37,841 bases of DNA from Candidatus Zixiibacteriota bacterium (GCA_024278935.1 JAJRSF010000006.1:1-37841); one strand, 5' to 3'; positions 25,485 to 34,361 are shown, numbered from the stretch's first letter. The notes: generated by a model not told the origin, from the sequence alone. Numbers and translations are program-made.

Positions 25485-26315
25485 TTACATCTGTTCGACA
25501 CATCCGGCGATAAGGTCACGCAGTTTTGGTTCGGCTTCGCCGGCGATACGGATAACATCTTCGATTGTACATGGATGCATATTATCTGGCAGTCTCATAT
25601 CTGTAATTATTGAGAATGCGAGGACTCGGTTGCCTTGATGATGAGCCGCGATAACCTCGGGGATTGTCGACATGCCGACCGCATCTCCACCCATCCGACG
25701 GAACATCCGATACTCCGCCGCAGTCTCCAGACATGGACCTGTCACGGCAAGGTAGACGCCTTCTTGAAGACGTAAGTTTTGTGCGAGTGCGACATCTTTG
25801 GCAAGTTGTATAAACTTTTTGTTATAGACTTCATACATATCAGGGAAACGAGGTCCCCATTTGTTATCGTTGGCTCCGATAAGCGGATTGCCCGGGAAGA
25901 AATTTATATGGTCATTGATAAGCATAATATCTCCCGATACAAAATTCGGGTTCATACCGCCCGCCGCATTGGACACAATAATCGTTTCCATACCGAGGGC
26001 TTTCATAACTCGTACCGGGAAAACTATCTGCTGAAAACTGTAGCCTTCATAAAAATGAAAGCGTCCCTGCATGCAGACAACTTTTTTACCGTTCAGATTT
26101 CCAAACAGTAACCGCCCATGGTGCGACTCGACTGTTGAGATCGGAAAGTTCGGAATATCATCGTAGTCGACCGAACCAATCATCTCGATACCATCGACAA
26201 GCGAACCAAGCCCGGTACCTAAGATAATTCCGATTGAGGGAGTGAAATCAATTTTTGATTTTATATAATCGACTGCTTCGTTTAGCTCTTTATGAAATTG
26301 CTCTATTTCAGACAT
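25485..26315 (-). CDS. Purine nucleoside phosphorylase (trimeric, NP-I family)
   Basis: A 276-residue enzyme that splits inosine/guanosine or their deoxy forms with phosphate to give the free base and (deoxy)ribose-1-phosphate, for purine salvage in the cytoplasm. Motifs seen: IGIILGTGLGSLVDGI (phosphate-site loop), ESHHGRLLFG, VVSNAAGGMNPNFVSGDIMLI and the base-site MSTIPEVIAAHHQGNRVLAFSIITDM. The length matches the homotrimeric class. The ATG at 26315 has GGAGA upstream; the in-frame ATG at 26381 would add 22 residues with no family match. Confidence 0.93.
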   Translation of the reverse strand: MSEIEQFHKELNEAVDYIKSKIDFTPSIGIILGTGLGSLVDGIEMIGSVDYDDIPNFPISTVESHHGRLLFGNLNGKKVVCMQGRFHFYEGYSFQQIVFPVRVMKALGMETIIVSNAAGGMNPNFVSGDIMLINDHINFFPGNPLIGANDNKWGPRFPDMYEVYNKKFIQLAKDVALAQNLRLQEGVYLAVTGPCLETAAEYRMFRRMGGDAVGMSTIPEVIAAHHQGNRVLAFSIITDMRLPDNMHPCTIEDVIRIAGEAEPKLRDLIAGCVEQM

Positions 26316-26374
26316 TGTAATCTCCGTTTTGAATTCAAAATTTTTATACGTTGAATATACGGATTTTATAATAG

Positions 26375-26401
26375 TTGTCATCTGAATATTTTTTATATAA
26401 A
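26375..26401 (+). promoter_or_regulatory. Putative near-leaderless promoter of the HAD gene
   Basis: TTGTCA (26375-26380) and TATAAA (26396-26401), spaced 15 nt; the -10 ends 9 nt before the ATG. No Shine-Dalgarno is present. Confidence 0.35.
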
Positions 26402-26410
26402 TTATAAATT

Positions 26411-27055
26411 ATGATTCAAACGATAATTTGTGATATGGATGGACTCCTTTCAGATAGCGAAACTTTGCATCTGAAAGCGTACCAGCAGACATTGGCTCAC
26501 TTTGGTCACACTCTTTCTGACCGAGGCTATATTGATTTATGGATTCGCGATGGACAGGGTATTGCCGAATATGCTGCCAAAGAGAATCTCGATTTAGACC
26601 CTGATGAAGTTCGCAATCACAAGCTGAAAATCTTTTGGGATATGCTTCAGACAGATTTGCAAGAGATGCCCTTTGCGACGGATTTTTTAGAGCGGATGGA
26701 TGGTTCATATCGGTTATTGCTGGCATCGAGTTCGTATAATAAAAACGTACATTTTATTATAAAAAAATTAGGTATGGCACATTTTTTCGAGATGGTAGCC
26801 CATAAAGAATCTGTAGCTATACCAAAACCATCGCCCGATATATTTTTATACCTCGCATCTCAGCTTTCGCTTGACCCAAGTGAGTGTGTAGTTATTGAAG
26901 ATGCCCAAAAAGGAATAATCGCTGCCCACGCCGCCGGAATGAAATCAATCGCAGTGCCGAACTGTTACACTGCTGACAATGATTTTTCGCATGCCGATAA
27001 GATTGTAAATAGTTTACAAGAGATAGATATGAAATTATTAAAAAGTTTCTGTTAA
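26411..27055 (+). CDS. HAD-superfamily phosphatase/phosphoglucomutase-like
   Basis: A 214-residue protein of the HAD subfamily IA type: motif I DMDGLLSDSE with nucleophile D8 and acid D10, a helical cap, motif II LLASSSYN, motif III lysine in IPKPSPDIFL and motif IV VIEDAQKGIIAAHAAG. It should dephosphorylate or isomerise small phosphosugars; relatives include beta-phosphoglucomutase and YcjU-like phosphatases. The substrate is unknown. It is divergent from the purine nucleoside phosphorylase gene. The stop codon overlaps the stop of the convergent gene at 27052-27055. Confidence 0.93.
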   Translation: MIQTIICDMDGLLSDSETLHLKAYQQTLAHFGHTLSDRGYIDLWIRDGQGIAEYAAKENLDLDPDEVRNHKLKIFWDMLQTDLQEMPFATDFLERMDGSYRLLLASSSYNKNVHFIIKKLGMAHFFEMVAHKESVAIPKPSPDIFLYLASQLSLDPSECVVIEDAQKGIIAAHAAGMKSIAVPNCYTADNDFSHADKIVNSLQEIDMKLLKSFC

Positions 27056-27615
27056 AAGGCTATTACTGTAAAAGTAATTCCAAGATGTTTTACCTCTATT
27101 TCATTCTGAATAGAAGAAGTTTTTCCAGAACAATATCTAATCGCTACTTGATAATGAGCCGCAAATTCATATCCTCCACCAAACAAGAAACCAGCTTTCG
27201 AATCAGTAGTCCCTTTACTATTTATTTCAAAACTATAGAATCCAACTCCAATAGCCGTATAAAATGACCTTCGTTTGTTAGAAAAATAATGATGCCATGA
27301 TATTCCATCAAATGAATGTATGGCTGTTTTATTATCAAATATTGAAGAATTATATGCGTTAGAAGAATTTTCGTAGGTAATTAAATTTTTATTATTAAAT
27401 GCATAGCCAATAATAAGATGAGCAGAAAAACCCATTTTTTTTTCTTCGAATAAATATGTATTATTAAATTGATATGAGTATGAAGATTCCCATTTGTTTA
27501 ATAAACCAACTCCCAAACCACCTCCTATAACTATCCCTTCTCGCTTACCATCAAAGGCATGTGTAGGTGAAGTAAATAATAATGATATTACAATAAAAAA
27601 CAATATTATTCGCAT
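27052..27615 (-). CDS. Predicted outer-membrane beta-barrel protein
   Basis: A 187-residue protein with a signal peptide (MRIILFFIVISLLFTSPTHAF) and alternating hydrophobic/polar strands rich in G, Y and F: GGGLGVGLLNKW, FSAHLIIGYAF, FYTAIGVGFYSF, AGFLFGGGYEF, AAHYQVAIRYCSG, ending in LGITFTVIAF. An aromatic last residue after a beta strand is the usual outer-membrane insertion signal. It would make a small 8-strand barrel. It starts 1 nt after the stop of the lipoprotein gene upstream (TAG-T-ATG), so the two form an operon. No specific function visible. Confidence 0.75.
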   Translation of the reverse strand: MRIILFFIVISLLFTSPTHAFDGKREGIVIGGGLGVGLLNKWESSYSYQFNNTYLFEEKKMGFSAHLIIGYAFNNKNLITYENSSNAYNSSIFDNKTAIHSFDGISWHHYFSNKRRSFYTAIGVGFYSFEINSKGTTDSKAGFLFGGGYEFAAHYQVAIRYCSGKTSSIQNEIEVKHLGITFTVIAF

Positions 27616-27616
27616 A

Positions 27617-28018
27617 CTATAATCCTGTTGTAAAAGAAAAAATTAAATCGTTCTCAAGACATTTACCAAGTTCACTTTTTATCTCTTTCTTCAGAATCAC
27701 AGTGTATTTCGTATTTTGGAGAAGAAGAGAATCTGGTCTAAAAATAATCATATCTGAAGAGGAACCTTCAATATTAACTGTTCCTGGTGTATGTGGATCA
27801 ATCGAAAAATAATCAGATACTGGTTGTCCTAACAATAGATGTTGTTCAAAAGCTATATTTATCCAAAGAGATGTAGGCATTCTATCAGCCCCATCTGTAG
27901 GTCCTGTAAATTGAACTAACAATGGTGCATATTCAAGTAATACAAAATCATTATCATTTCGCTCACAGCTACATATAAATAACAAGCCAATAATGAACAA
28001 TATTTTAATATATCTCAT
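27617..28018 (-). CDS. Ig-like (Big_5) lipoprotein
   Basis: A 133-residue protein with a lipoprotein signal (LLFICSC; lipid on the second cysteine) and one Big_5/SbsA Ig-like domain: VQFTGPTDGADRMP, WINIAFEQHLL, MIIFRPDSLLLQNTKYTVILK and DLIFSFTTGL at the extreme C-terminus. It is probably anchored in the outer or inner membrane, working with the barrel protein encoded directly downstream. GAGGAAG precedes the ATG. Confidence 0.85.
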   Translation of the reverse strand: MRYIKILFIIGLLFICSCERNDNDFVLLEYAPLLVQFTGPTDGADRMPTSLWINIAFEQHLLLGQPVSDYFSIDPHTPGTVNIEGSSSDMIIFRPDSLLLQNTKYTVILKKEIKSELGKCLENDLIFSFTTGL

Positions 28019-28106
28019 TAATATTTATCTTCCTCAAATTTTTATAATAGATTAAATAATACTTGAATCATGTCTAATTGTCAAGATAACTAAAATTCAG
28101 ATAGTA

Positions 28107-28135
28107 TTGACATTAGTATATAAATTTTATTTACT
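28107..28135 (+). promoter_or_regulatory. Putative leaderless promoter of the AAA ATPase gene
   Basis: A perfect -35 TTGACA (28107-28112), 17-nt spacer and TTTACT (28130-28135), 6 nt before the ATG at 28142. No Shine-Dalgarno. Confidence 0.5.
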
Positions 28136-28141
28136 GTATGT

Positions 28142-28678
28142 ATGCTAAATCGAATTGTCATAACAGGTGCTCCGGCATCGGGGAAAACTCTTTTTTTTGA
28201 ACGACTAAAAAATAGTCGTCTGTGTGACGGTTTTATTTTCTTTGACGAACTTGCCCGAAAACTACTTCTGGAAAATCAGGACTATCGAAACAATTGGGAT
28301 AAATTTCATATTGATATTTATAACCGCCAAGTCGAACGCGAAAACAGGCACAGCACAAACTCTTTTATCACCGACCGTGGCACAGTCGACACATTTGCTT
28401 TTCATCCGCAAACTGCACAAAATGTTGATTCAACTATTGATAAAGAATATGCCCGCTATACTGCCGTTATTCTGCTTGAAAGTTCTGCCAACTTGGGCGA
28501 TCGGTATTATAAAACCGACAAGATCAGAAATGAATCTATCAAAGAAGCATTAGAAATTGAGAATAATTTACATAAGGCATGGTCGTCGCATCCAAATTTT
28601 CACCGTTTGACTGCTGAAAACTCAATTGAAAACAAATTTGCTTCTTTTTATCAGCTATTTGAGGGTATAATAGGATAG
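28142..28678 (+). CDS. AAA-family ATPase (AAA_28/NadR-like kinase fold)
   Basis: A 178-residue P-loop protein: Walker A GAPASGKT at 9-16, FFDELARKLL, a Walker-B-like FITDRGTVDTFAF and VILLESSANL, with a lid-like YYKTDKIRNESIKEALEIENNL. The order matches the AAA_28 family (NadR-kinase-like NTPases), which bind or phosphorylate nucleotides. The target is unknown. It covers the whole family domain without extra parts. Confidence 0.88.
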   Translation: MLNRIVITGAPASGKTLFFERLKNSRLCDGFIFFDELARKLLLENQDYRNNWDKFHIDIYNRQVERENRHSTNSFITDRGTVDTFAFHPQTAQNVDSTIDKEYARYTAVILLESSANLGDRYYKTDKIRNESIKEALEIENNLHKAWSSHPNFHRLTAENSIENKFASFYQLFEGIIG

Positions 28679-28750
28679 AAAATATAATTAACAAAACTAA
28701 GTTTTTTACGTCAGTATATATAGACAAAAGATAAAAAAACGCAGGAAGGT

Positions 28751-30994
28751 ATGTATATGTATTTGCCAAAGAGGATAAGCTTCACCAAAATTTTGTTCTC
28801 AGCTCTCGCACTTCTCATTTTTAGCTCGACAACAATTTCAGCTAAATCTGAAATAATGAAAAAATTTGATAAGATTTATAAAGATATCGATGTTGACCTG
28901 CTTCGAGGTCCGATTGAAGAATTCACTGTCAAAGACTTCACTTATAAAAAAGATCTTGCCACATTTCATTTTGCTGAAGGTAAGATATATTTGGTGAGGT
29001 ATGTAGATGAACGCCCGACAACAGCTATTTTTGTCGGTACCGGAAATGTATCTATAGAAGTTCCATCGCATGCCGAACGGATGACCTTGCAAAGTGTTAC
29101 AAAAGATTCTGTCGTGAATGAACCGTTCGAATATTGTTTTATCCGCATGGCTGATGATTTTGATTTGGCACTCAAAGAAAAATTCACACCTGAAATAAAA
29201 GATTTGAAATGGAGAGTTTATCAACAAACTAAAGAAGAGATGGGTGAGTTCTTTTTCAAACCTACTATTTTTGAGAGAGTTGATAATTATTATCAAATCA
29301 CAAAATGTTTGTTTGAACGAAACGCCAATGGATATTTCTGGATAGATTTTAATCGATACACCTACGCCTATGACCCTACCTGTCCACAACAAGTAGTAAT
29401 TGGCTATGAATTTGAACCGGGTGAGTTGGAAATTACAGAAGCTGTCTTTTTAAATGCCGGACTCACTGATGAAATCAGTAGCTCTGAATTGTCAAATATC
29501 ACATATCCTACAACGCCGGTGAGTCACAAAATTGAACTTGAGATGGGTGGCGCTAGCGGTGATAAATTGGAATGGGCTCAAACAGACTTCAGAATTGCAA
29601 TCGATGCTGACAGTCTCAGATTTGTAAGCACGTTTTTACATTTTAACTTAAAACTTGATTCGATTTATTTTGATGGTAAGCCTGTCGACTATCACCGTCG
29701 CAAAGATTTTAAATTTATCGGTATTATTTTACCGAAGTATTATTATAAAAATGATACGCTGACTTTTACCTATTGGTATCATGGAACAAAATTTGATTAT
29801 ATCATGCCGTATGTAGAAAACAGACTCGCAACCGAACATACTCTTAAATTCAATGTTCCGAAAGGGTATAATTATCTTATGCCGGACATGGGCGATGTAG
29901 GGTACGCAGGTAAAGGGCTAGATACATTTTCGGTAGCACCTCAACTAAAATATTCTGAATTTTATTATCAGGGCTATGCGACCAACTTTGATACTCTTTC
30001 GAAGGTTTCTAAGATGGGAATACCAATAGATTTTCTCAAAACAAGTTCAATTAATAAAAATACAAATTGTTTTGTTCCCGATGAGCTATATGAAAGCTCG
30101 ATGATAAATGCTTTTGACTTTATGTCATCATCAGTTGGTGCACCTATTGGAACTTTTAAAATCAATGTTTTCCCGGAAGGTTTTACCAGTATGCCGGGGC
30201 TAGTTGAGATGCCACAAATTATTTGTTATAACCCGGGCTATTCAGAACCTATGGGTGGATTTAATATTTTATCCGGTCATGCAATGGCAAGACAATGGTT
30301 TGGACATCAGTTAAAACCATATTCAGATAAAGAAGAATGGTTTGAAAAAGCTGCCGCAGAATTTTTATCGTTGCTGTTTATCGAAAGCGAAAGCTCAACG
30401 GCTTATTACAACAACCTTATGCTTCATAAAGATTCTCTCTATAAGATCGATCAGTTAAACCGCATCAGACCTCTCTACGCCGGTGACCGTGCCGGGAAAA
30501 AAATCAACACCAATAAAGGTGTCTGGTTTTTCCATATGTTACGTATGCTTATGTTTGATAAAGAAACATTTTCCGACCAGACTTTCAGCAAGTTTTTCCA
30601 CAGACTCTGCTTACGGACAAATGGAAAGATTTATACCAATAAAGATATAATTGAACTTGCAGAAAAACAGTATGGGGCTGACTTGAGTTGGTTTTTTGAC
30701 CAATGGCTTTTTAACTATACCGTTCCAAAATTTGAGGTTGTCTATGATATTTATAAAGAAGGCGATAAGTATTTTGTAAATGCTGAAATTGAAACAAGTA
30801 AAGTTGCCAAAAGTTTTTCCATGCCTATGCTATTTAATATTGCAAAAGCAGACGGTACTCCAGGACTATTTAGAGAAACAGTAAATGGTTCGCATACATC
30901 ACTTAAATTCGGACCATTTGATTCGGAACCATCAAGTTTTACCTTTAATGAATTCTATTCTGTTCTGTGTGATAGCAATGTAAAAAAGAAATAA
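28751..30994 (+). CDS. Secreted M1-type peptidase homologue lacking the zinc site
   Basis: A 747-residue exported protein with an N-terminal signal (ILFSALALLIFSSTTISA), beta-rich N-domains and a C-terminal gluzincin-like domain. The M1 features GLVEMP (GAMEN-like), GHAMARQWFG and a W-F-E-K segment keep the layout of M1 peptidases, but the zinc site is gone. At H510-A511-M512-A513-R514 the HExxH catalytic Glu and second His are replaced, and the third ligand position is K533. It is therefore probably not a peptidase but a binding or scaffold protein in the periplasm or outside. The ATG at 28757 fits the AGGAAGG Shine-Dalgarno better than the ATG at 28751. It is terminated at 31013-31043. Confidence 0.85.
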   Translation: MYMYLPKRISFTKILFSALALLIFSSTTISAKSEIMKKFDKIYKDIDVDLLRGPIEEFTVKDFTYKKDLATFHFAEGKIYLVRYVDERPTTAIFVGTGNVSIEVPSHAERMTLQSVTKDSVVNEPFEYCFIRMADDFDLALKEKFTPEIKDLKWRVYQQTKEEMGEFFFKPTIFERVDNYYQITKCLFERNANGYFWIDFNRYTYAYDPTCPQQVVIGYEFEPGELEITEAVFLNAGLTDEISSSELSNITYPTTPVSHKIELEMGGASGDKLEWAQTDFRIAIDADSLRFVSTFLHFNLKLDSIYFDGKPVDYHRRKDFKFIGIILPKYYYKNDTLTFTYWYHGTKFDYIMPYVENRLATEHTLKFNVPKGYNYLMPDMGDVGYAGKGLDTFSVAPQLKYSEFYYQGYATNFDTLSKVSKMGIPIDFLKTSSINKNTNCFVPDELYESSMINAFDFMSSSVGAPIGTFKINVFPEGFTSMPGLVEMPQIICYNPGYSEPMGGFNILSGHAMARQWFGHQLKPYSDKEEWFEKAAAEFLSLLFIESESSTAYYNNLMLHKDSLYKIDQLNRIRPLYAGDRAGKKINTNKGVWFFHMLRMLMFDKETFSDQTFSKFFHRLCLRTNGKIYTNKDIIELAEKQYGADLSWFFDQWLFNYTVPKFEVVYDIYKEGDKYFVNAEIETSKVAKSFSMPMLFNIAKADGTPGLFRETVNGSHTSLKFGPFDSEPSSFTFNEFYSVLCDSNVKKK

Positions 30995-31012
30995 ATTTAT
31001 CATGATAAAATT

Positions 31013-31043
31013 AAACCGATAGCTTATGCTGTCGGTTTTTTTT
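31013..31043 (+). terminator. Bidirectional terminator between the M1-like and EamA genes
   Basis: AAACCGATAGC-TTAT-GCTGTCGGTTT (one G-U pair) with a T8 tract on the plus strand; the minus-strand side has AAA only. Confidence 0.85.
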
Positions 31044-31878
31044 ATGCGGTTTTAGTTCTGAAACGAGAGGACAAAAGCACCCCGACAAATATTACTGCTA
31101 TTCCGCCCAAACCGAGCAAACCGATAACTTCCCCGAATAAAAAATATCCAACAAGCAAAGCATAGACCGATCCGAGGTAATTAAAATTACTTACATTGGC
31201 TGCTTTTTCAAGTTGATAAGCTTTGGTCATAAAAATTTGTGCGACTGTTGTTGCGAGACCAATTAAAATAAGAATCAACCATTCAAATGGTTCAGGTGTT
31301 ACCCAATGAAATAATGTATAGCTACCCACTATCGGAACTGTGACAAGTGGAAAGTAAAGTACAACAACCAAAGGATGGTCGCTGTCCTTGAGTTTGCGAA
31401 TAAAATTATAGGCAAAGCCCGAACAGATCGCAGCCGCAACACCGATGACAACATCGAGCGGTAAGATTCGCGGGTCAAACCCTTTTATCATAAGCACTCC
31501 CGAAAACGAAAGCAGAAAAAATAACCATTGTATCGGTCGAGGATATTCCTTGAGCATAAAGCCTGCAATAATAATTGTAAAAATTGGCGAAAGATATTGT
31601 ATTGTCACCGCCGAGGCTAACGGCATTTGCTGAATCGTGTAAAAATACATAAGCAGACCGGATGTACCAAAAATCCCGCGGAGCAGGAGATTTTTTTTAT
31701 CGTTGCCCCATGGATAAATTTTTTGCCTTGTCACCATAGCATAGCACACAACAAGCGAGACTAAAGCTCTAAAAAAAACAATCTCGTACGCCGGAATATT
31801 TTGCAGGTACTTTACCCCAATATTCATCAATGTGAAAAACAATGTTGCTATAATTATATACTGTACACCTTTTGTCAT
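31042..31878 (-). CDS. EamA/DMT superfamily transporter
   Basis: A 278-residue protein with ten hydrophobic segments in two EamA halves (about 1-135 and 145-270). The typical features are FFRALVSLVVC, an ending LGSVYALLVGYFLFGEVIGLLGLGGIAVIFVGVLLSS and ALVSLV/QYLSPIFTIIIAGFMLKE pairs. It should export or import a small metabolite across the inner membrane; the substrate is unknown. It has no Shine-Dalgarno; a TTGACA lies 29 nt upstream of the ATG (see the promoter entry). Confidence 0.92.
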   Translation of the reverse strand: MTKGVQYIIIATLFFTLMNIGVKYLQNIPAYEIVFFRALVSLVVCYAMVTRQKIYPWGNDKKNLLLRGIFGTSGLLMYFYTIQQMPLASAVTIQYLSPIFTIIIAGFMLKEYPRPIQWLFFLLSFSGVLMIKGFDPRILPLDVVIGVAAAICSGFAYNFIRKLKDSDHPLVVVLYFPLVTVPIVGSYTLFHWVTPEPFEWLILILIGLATTVAQIFMTKAYQLEKAANVSNFNYLGSVYALLVGYFLFGEVIGLLGLGGIAVIFVGVLLSSRFRTKTA

Positions 31879-31884
31879 AATGCG

Positions 31885-31913
31885 AATGAGTAGAAAAACC
31901 GATAGATTGTCAA
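31885..31913 (-). promoter_or_regulatory. Putative leaderless promoter of the EamA gene
   Basis: On the minus strand a perfect -35 TTGACA (31908-31913), 17-nt spacer and a weak CTCATT -10 (31885-31890), 6 nt before the ATG. The -35 is strong and the -10 poor. Confidence 0.35.
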
Positions 31914-32003
31914 GGAGTTACCGAGAAAGTACACACGCTACGAAATCTTCCTAATTTCGTCAGATAAGCAAAAACATATATTCTGCGACACACGAAGCAT
32001 TTG

Positions 32004-32032
32004 TTGACGTATCATAGAATGATTGATATACT
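32004..32032 (+). promoter_or_regulatory. Sigma70 promoter of the papain-like protease gene
   Basis: TTGACG (32004-32009), 17-nt spacer, TATACT (32027-32032). Transcription would start near 32039, giving a leader of about 87 nt before the ATG at 32126. Confidence 0.65.
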
Positions 32033-32125
32033 ATTACATATACTGCTATTTAGCGTGGTTTTCATTGTTTGAGGGTGTCTAAAAAGAATAAATTGGAACA
32101 AAAATTATATTTGGAAGGTGATATT

Positions 32126-34345
32126 ATGATAACGAAATCTAATTCATACTTTTTTTCAACTATTGTTTTGTTAATTCTTCTTTTTCCAATTATCAGTAAT
32201 GCCCAGTATAAACCCACATATGATTTAAGGGATGTTAACATGGTATCGCCTGTAAAATATCAAATAGATGGTACCTGTTGGACATTCGGAACGATGTCAG
32301 CAATAGAGGGAAATCTTCTCATGACCGGACACTGGGCTGCCAATGGTGATACCGGTATGCCAAATCTGGCAGAATATCATCTTGATTGGTGGAATGGATT
32401 TAATGCTGAATTTAATGGTGACCTTGATCCTCCTACCGGAAATGGTTTGACAGTACATATGGGTGGCGATTACCGTGTTTCGGCAGCATATTTAGCACGT
32501 GGTGAGGGAGCAGTGCGAGATATTGATGGACAGTCACACACTCCGGCTCCACCAAGAAGCGGTTCGGAGTGGGGTTACTACTATGTCAGAGATATTGAAT
32601 GGTATACTGCCGGGGAAGACTTAAGCAGAATAAATTTACTTAAAGAAAAACTTATATACGAAGGTGTTCTCGGTACTTGTATGTGTTACTCTATTTTGTA
32701 TATAGATAATTCTACTTTCACTCATTATCAGCCAGATTCAACTACTGATGACCCTACCCATGCCATCTCAATTATCGGTTGGGATGACTTTAAAACAACT
32801 CAGGCACCTCTTCCCGGTGCCTGGCTATGTAAAAATAGTTGGGGAGACGGTTGGGGAGAGTCTGGATATTTTTGGATTTCCTATTACGACAAACATTGTG
32901 GTCAGCATGATGAAATGGGAGCAATTAGTTTTCAGGATGTTGTCCCGATGCCATACGATAATATTTATTACCATGACTACCACGGTTGGCGTGATACAAA
33001 AACTGATATTACCGAAGCTGTTAATGTCTTCACTGCTGACAATGGCGAACTCTTAGTCGGAGTCAGTTTCTTCACCGCCGTAGATTCTGTTGACTATACA
33101 ATTACTATCTATGATGATACCCTAAATAATGACTTTACAAATATCTTAACTACTCAATCGGGACATATTGCATATACCGGCTTTCATACAATTGATTTAA
33201 CTGAATCTATAACGTTGTCATTTGAAGATAATTTTTATGTCTATCTTTCTCTTTCAGATGGCGGTCAACCATTTGACCGAACATCGGAAGTGCCTGTTCT
33301 TTTAGGGAACAAAGCAATTACGATTGTCAATTCAACTGCAAGCCAAGGTGAAAGTTATTATCGTCAAGACGGACAATGGCATGATTTTATTGACATAGAA
33401 TCAAGCGGAAATTTCTGCATGAAAGCATTGACCGAACTAGGTATCTCATTTGAAGCAGATACCACTTACGGGCATGTTCCTTTTGATGTACAGTTTACAG
33501 GTTCATCTGAACATACCGTAGATACATGGTCATGGGACTTTGGTGATGAGAGTAGTTCATCAAGTCAAAACCCAATCCATACTTTCAATCAACGAGGTCT
33601 GCATACTGTCACCCTCGGAGCAGACATTGATGGAAACTTTAGATCAAACACCAAGAAACAATATATTTTAGCTATTGCTGATACGATCAAAGCTGACACC
33701 TCATTTGGTGAACCGGGTGAAAGTATATGTATAACAGTTCAAACAAATAATTCTGCACCTCTATCATATATGATGATTCCTTTTGAATATCCCGGCGATC
33801 TCCCACTCACTCTTGATTCATTTAATACCAACGGATGTCGAACCGACCAATTTGAGGTCTGCGAAATGATTCATATGGATCCTTTTAATAAGCGGTATTT
33901 CTTTTTAGTTAGAACTGATAATACCGGCGAGAACCCATCACTGCCACCAGGGGAAGGTGCTGTTTTAAAAATATATATGACTGTTTCAAACTCAGCCGTC
34001 GAGAGTCAAACAGCAGCTATTCATTTCGACGGGTATAACTCATACACTCCAATTTTATTCTCTGATGAAATAAGTTACACTTTGGCAACTGTTAGTTCCG
34101 CAGTTGTTTTAAAAGGATGTTGCCGAGGAATCCGAGGAAATGTAAATGCTGATCTTAATGACGAAGTAGATATTTCAGATTTAGTCGCTTTAGTAGAACT
34201 CCTCTTCCAAGGAGGATCAATGCCAATCTGTCCTGAAGAAGCAGATCTGAATGCATCGGGATATCTTGATATTGATATTTCTGATTTAGTCTATATGATT
34301 GATTTCATCTTTACAAACGGAGCCGATCCGGCAGATTGTTATTAA
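32126..34345 (+). CDS. Secreted papain-family (C1) cysteine protease with PKD, cohesin-like and dockerin-like domains
   Basis: A 739-residue exported protease. The ATG at 32126 has AAGGTG 5 nt upstream; the longer GTG frame from 32069 has no match. A signal peptide ends near SNAQY. The C1 peptidase core has Q46, C51 (IDGTCWTF), H212 (THAISIIGW) and N237 (CKNSWGDGWGESGYFWISY), so it should be active. The Q-to-C distance is one residue shorter than in papain, and there is no propeptide-like region before it. A PKD domain (VPFDVQFTGSS..WDFGDESSSSSQNPIHTF) lies at about 440-520, a cohesin-like sandwich at about 530-650, and the dockerin-like doublet (CCRGIRGNVNADLNDEVDIS ... DIDISDLVYMIDF) at the C-terminus. 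Confidence 0.92.
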   Translation: MITKSNSYFFSTIVLLILLFPIISNAQYKPTYDLRDVNMVSPVKYQIDGTCWTFGTMSAIEGNLLMTGHWAANGDTGMPNLAEYHLDWWNGFNAEFNGDLDPPTGNGLTVHMGGDYRVSAAYLARGEGAVRDIDGQSHTPAPPRSGSEWGYYYVRDIEWYTAGEDLSRINLLKEKLIYEGVLGTCMCYSILYIDNSTFTHYQPDSTTDDPTHAISIIGWDDFKTTQAPLPGAWLCKNSWGDGWGESGYFWISYYDKHCGQHDEMGAISFQDVVPMPYDNIYYHDYHGWRDTKTDITEAVNVFTADNGELLVGVSFFTAVDSVDYTITIYDDTLNNDFTNILTTQSGHIAYTGFHTIDLTESITLSFEDNFYVYLSLSDGGQPFDRTSEVPVLLGNKAITIVNSTASQGESYYRQDGQWHDFIDIESSGNFCMKALTELGISFEADTTYGHVPFDVQFTGSSEHTVDTWSWDFGDESSSSSQNPIHTFNQRGLHTVTLGADIDGNFRSNTKKQYILAIADTIKADTSFGEPGESICITVQTNNSAPLSYMMIPFEYPGDLPLTLDSFNTNGCRTDQFEVCEMIHMDPFNKRYFFLVRTDNTGENPSLPPGEGAVLKIYMTVSNSAVESQTAAIHFDGYNSYTPILFSDEISYTLATVSSAVVLKGCCRGIRGNVNADLNDEVDISDLVALVELLFQGGSMPICPEEADLNASGYLDIDISDLVYMIDFIFTNGADPADCY

Positions 34346-34361
34346 CAAATCTTCTTAAATT

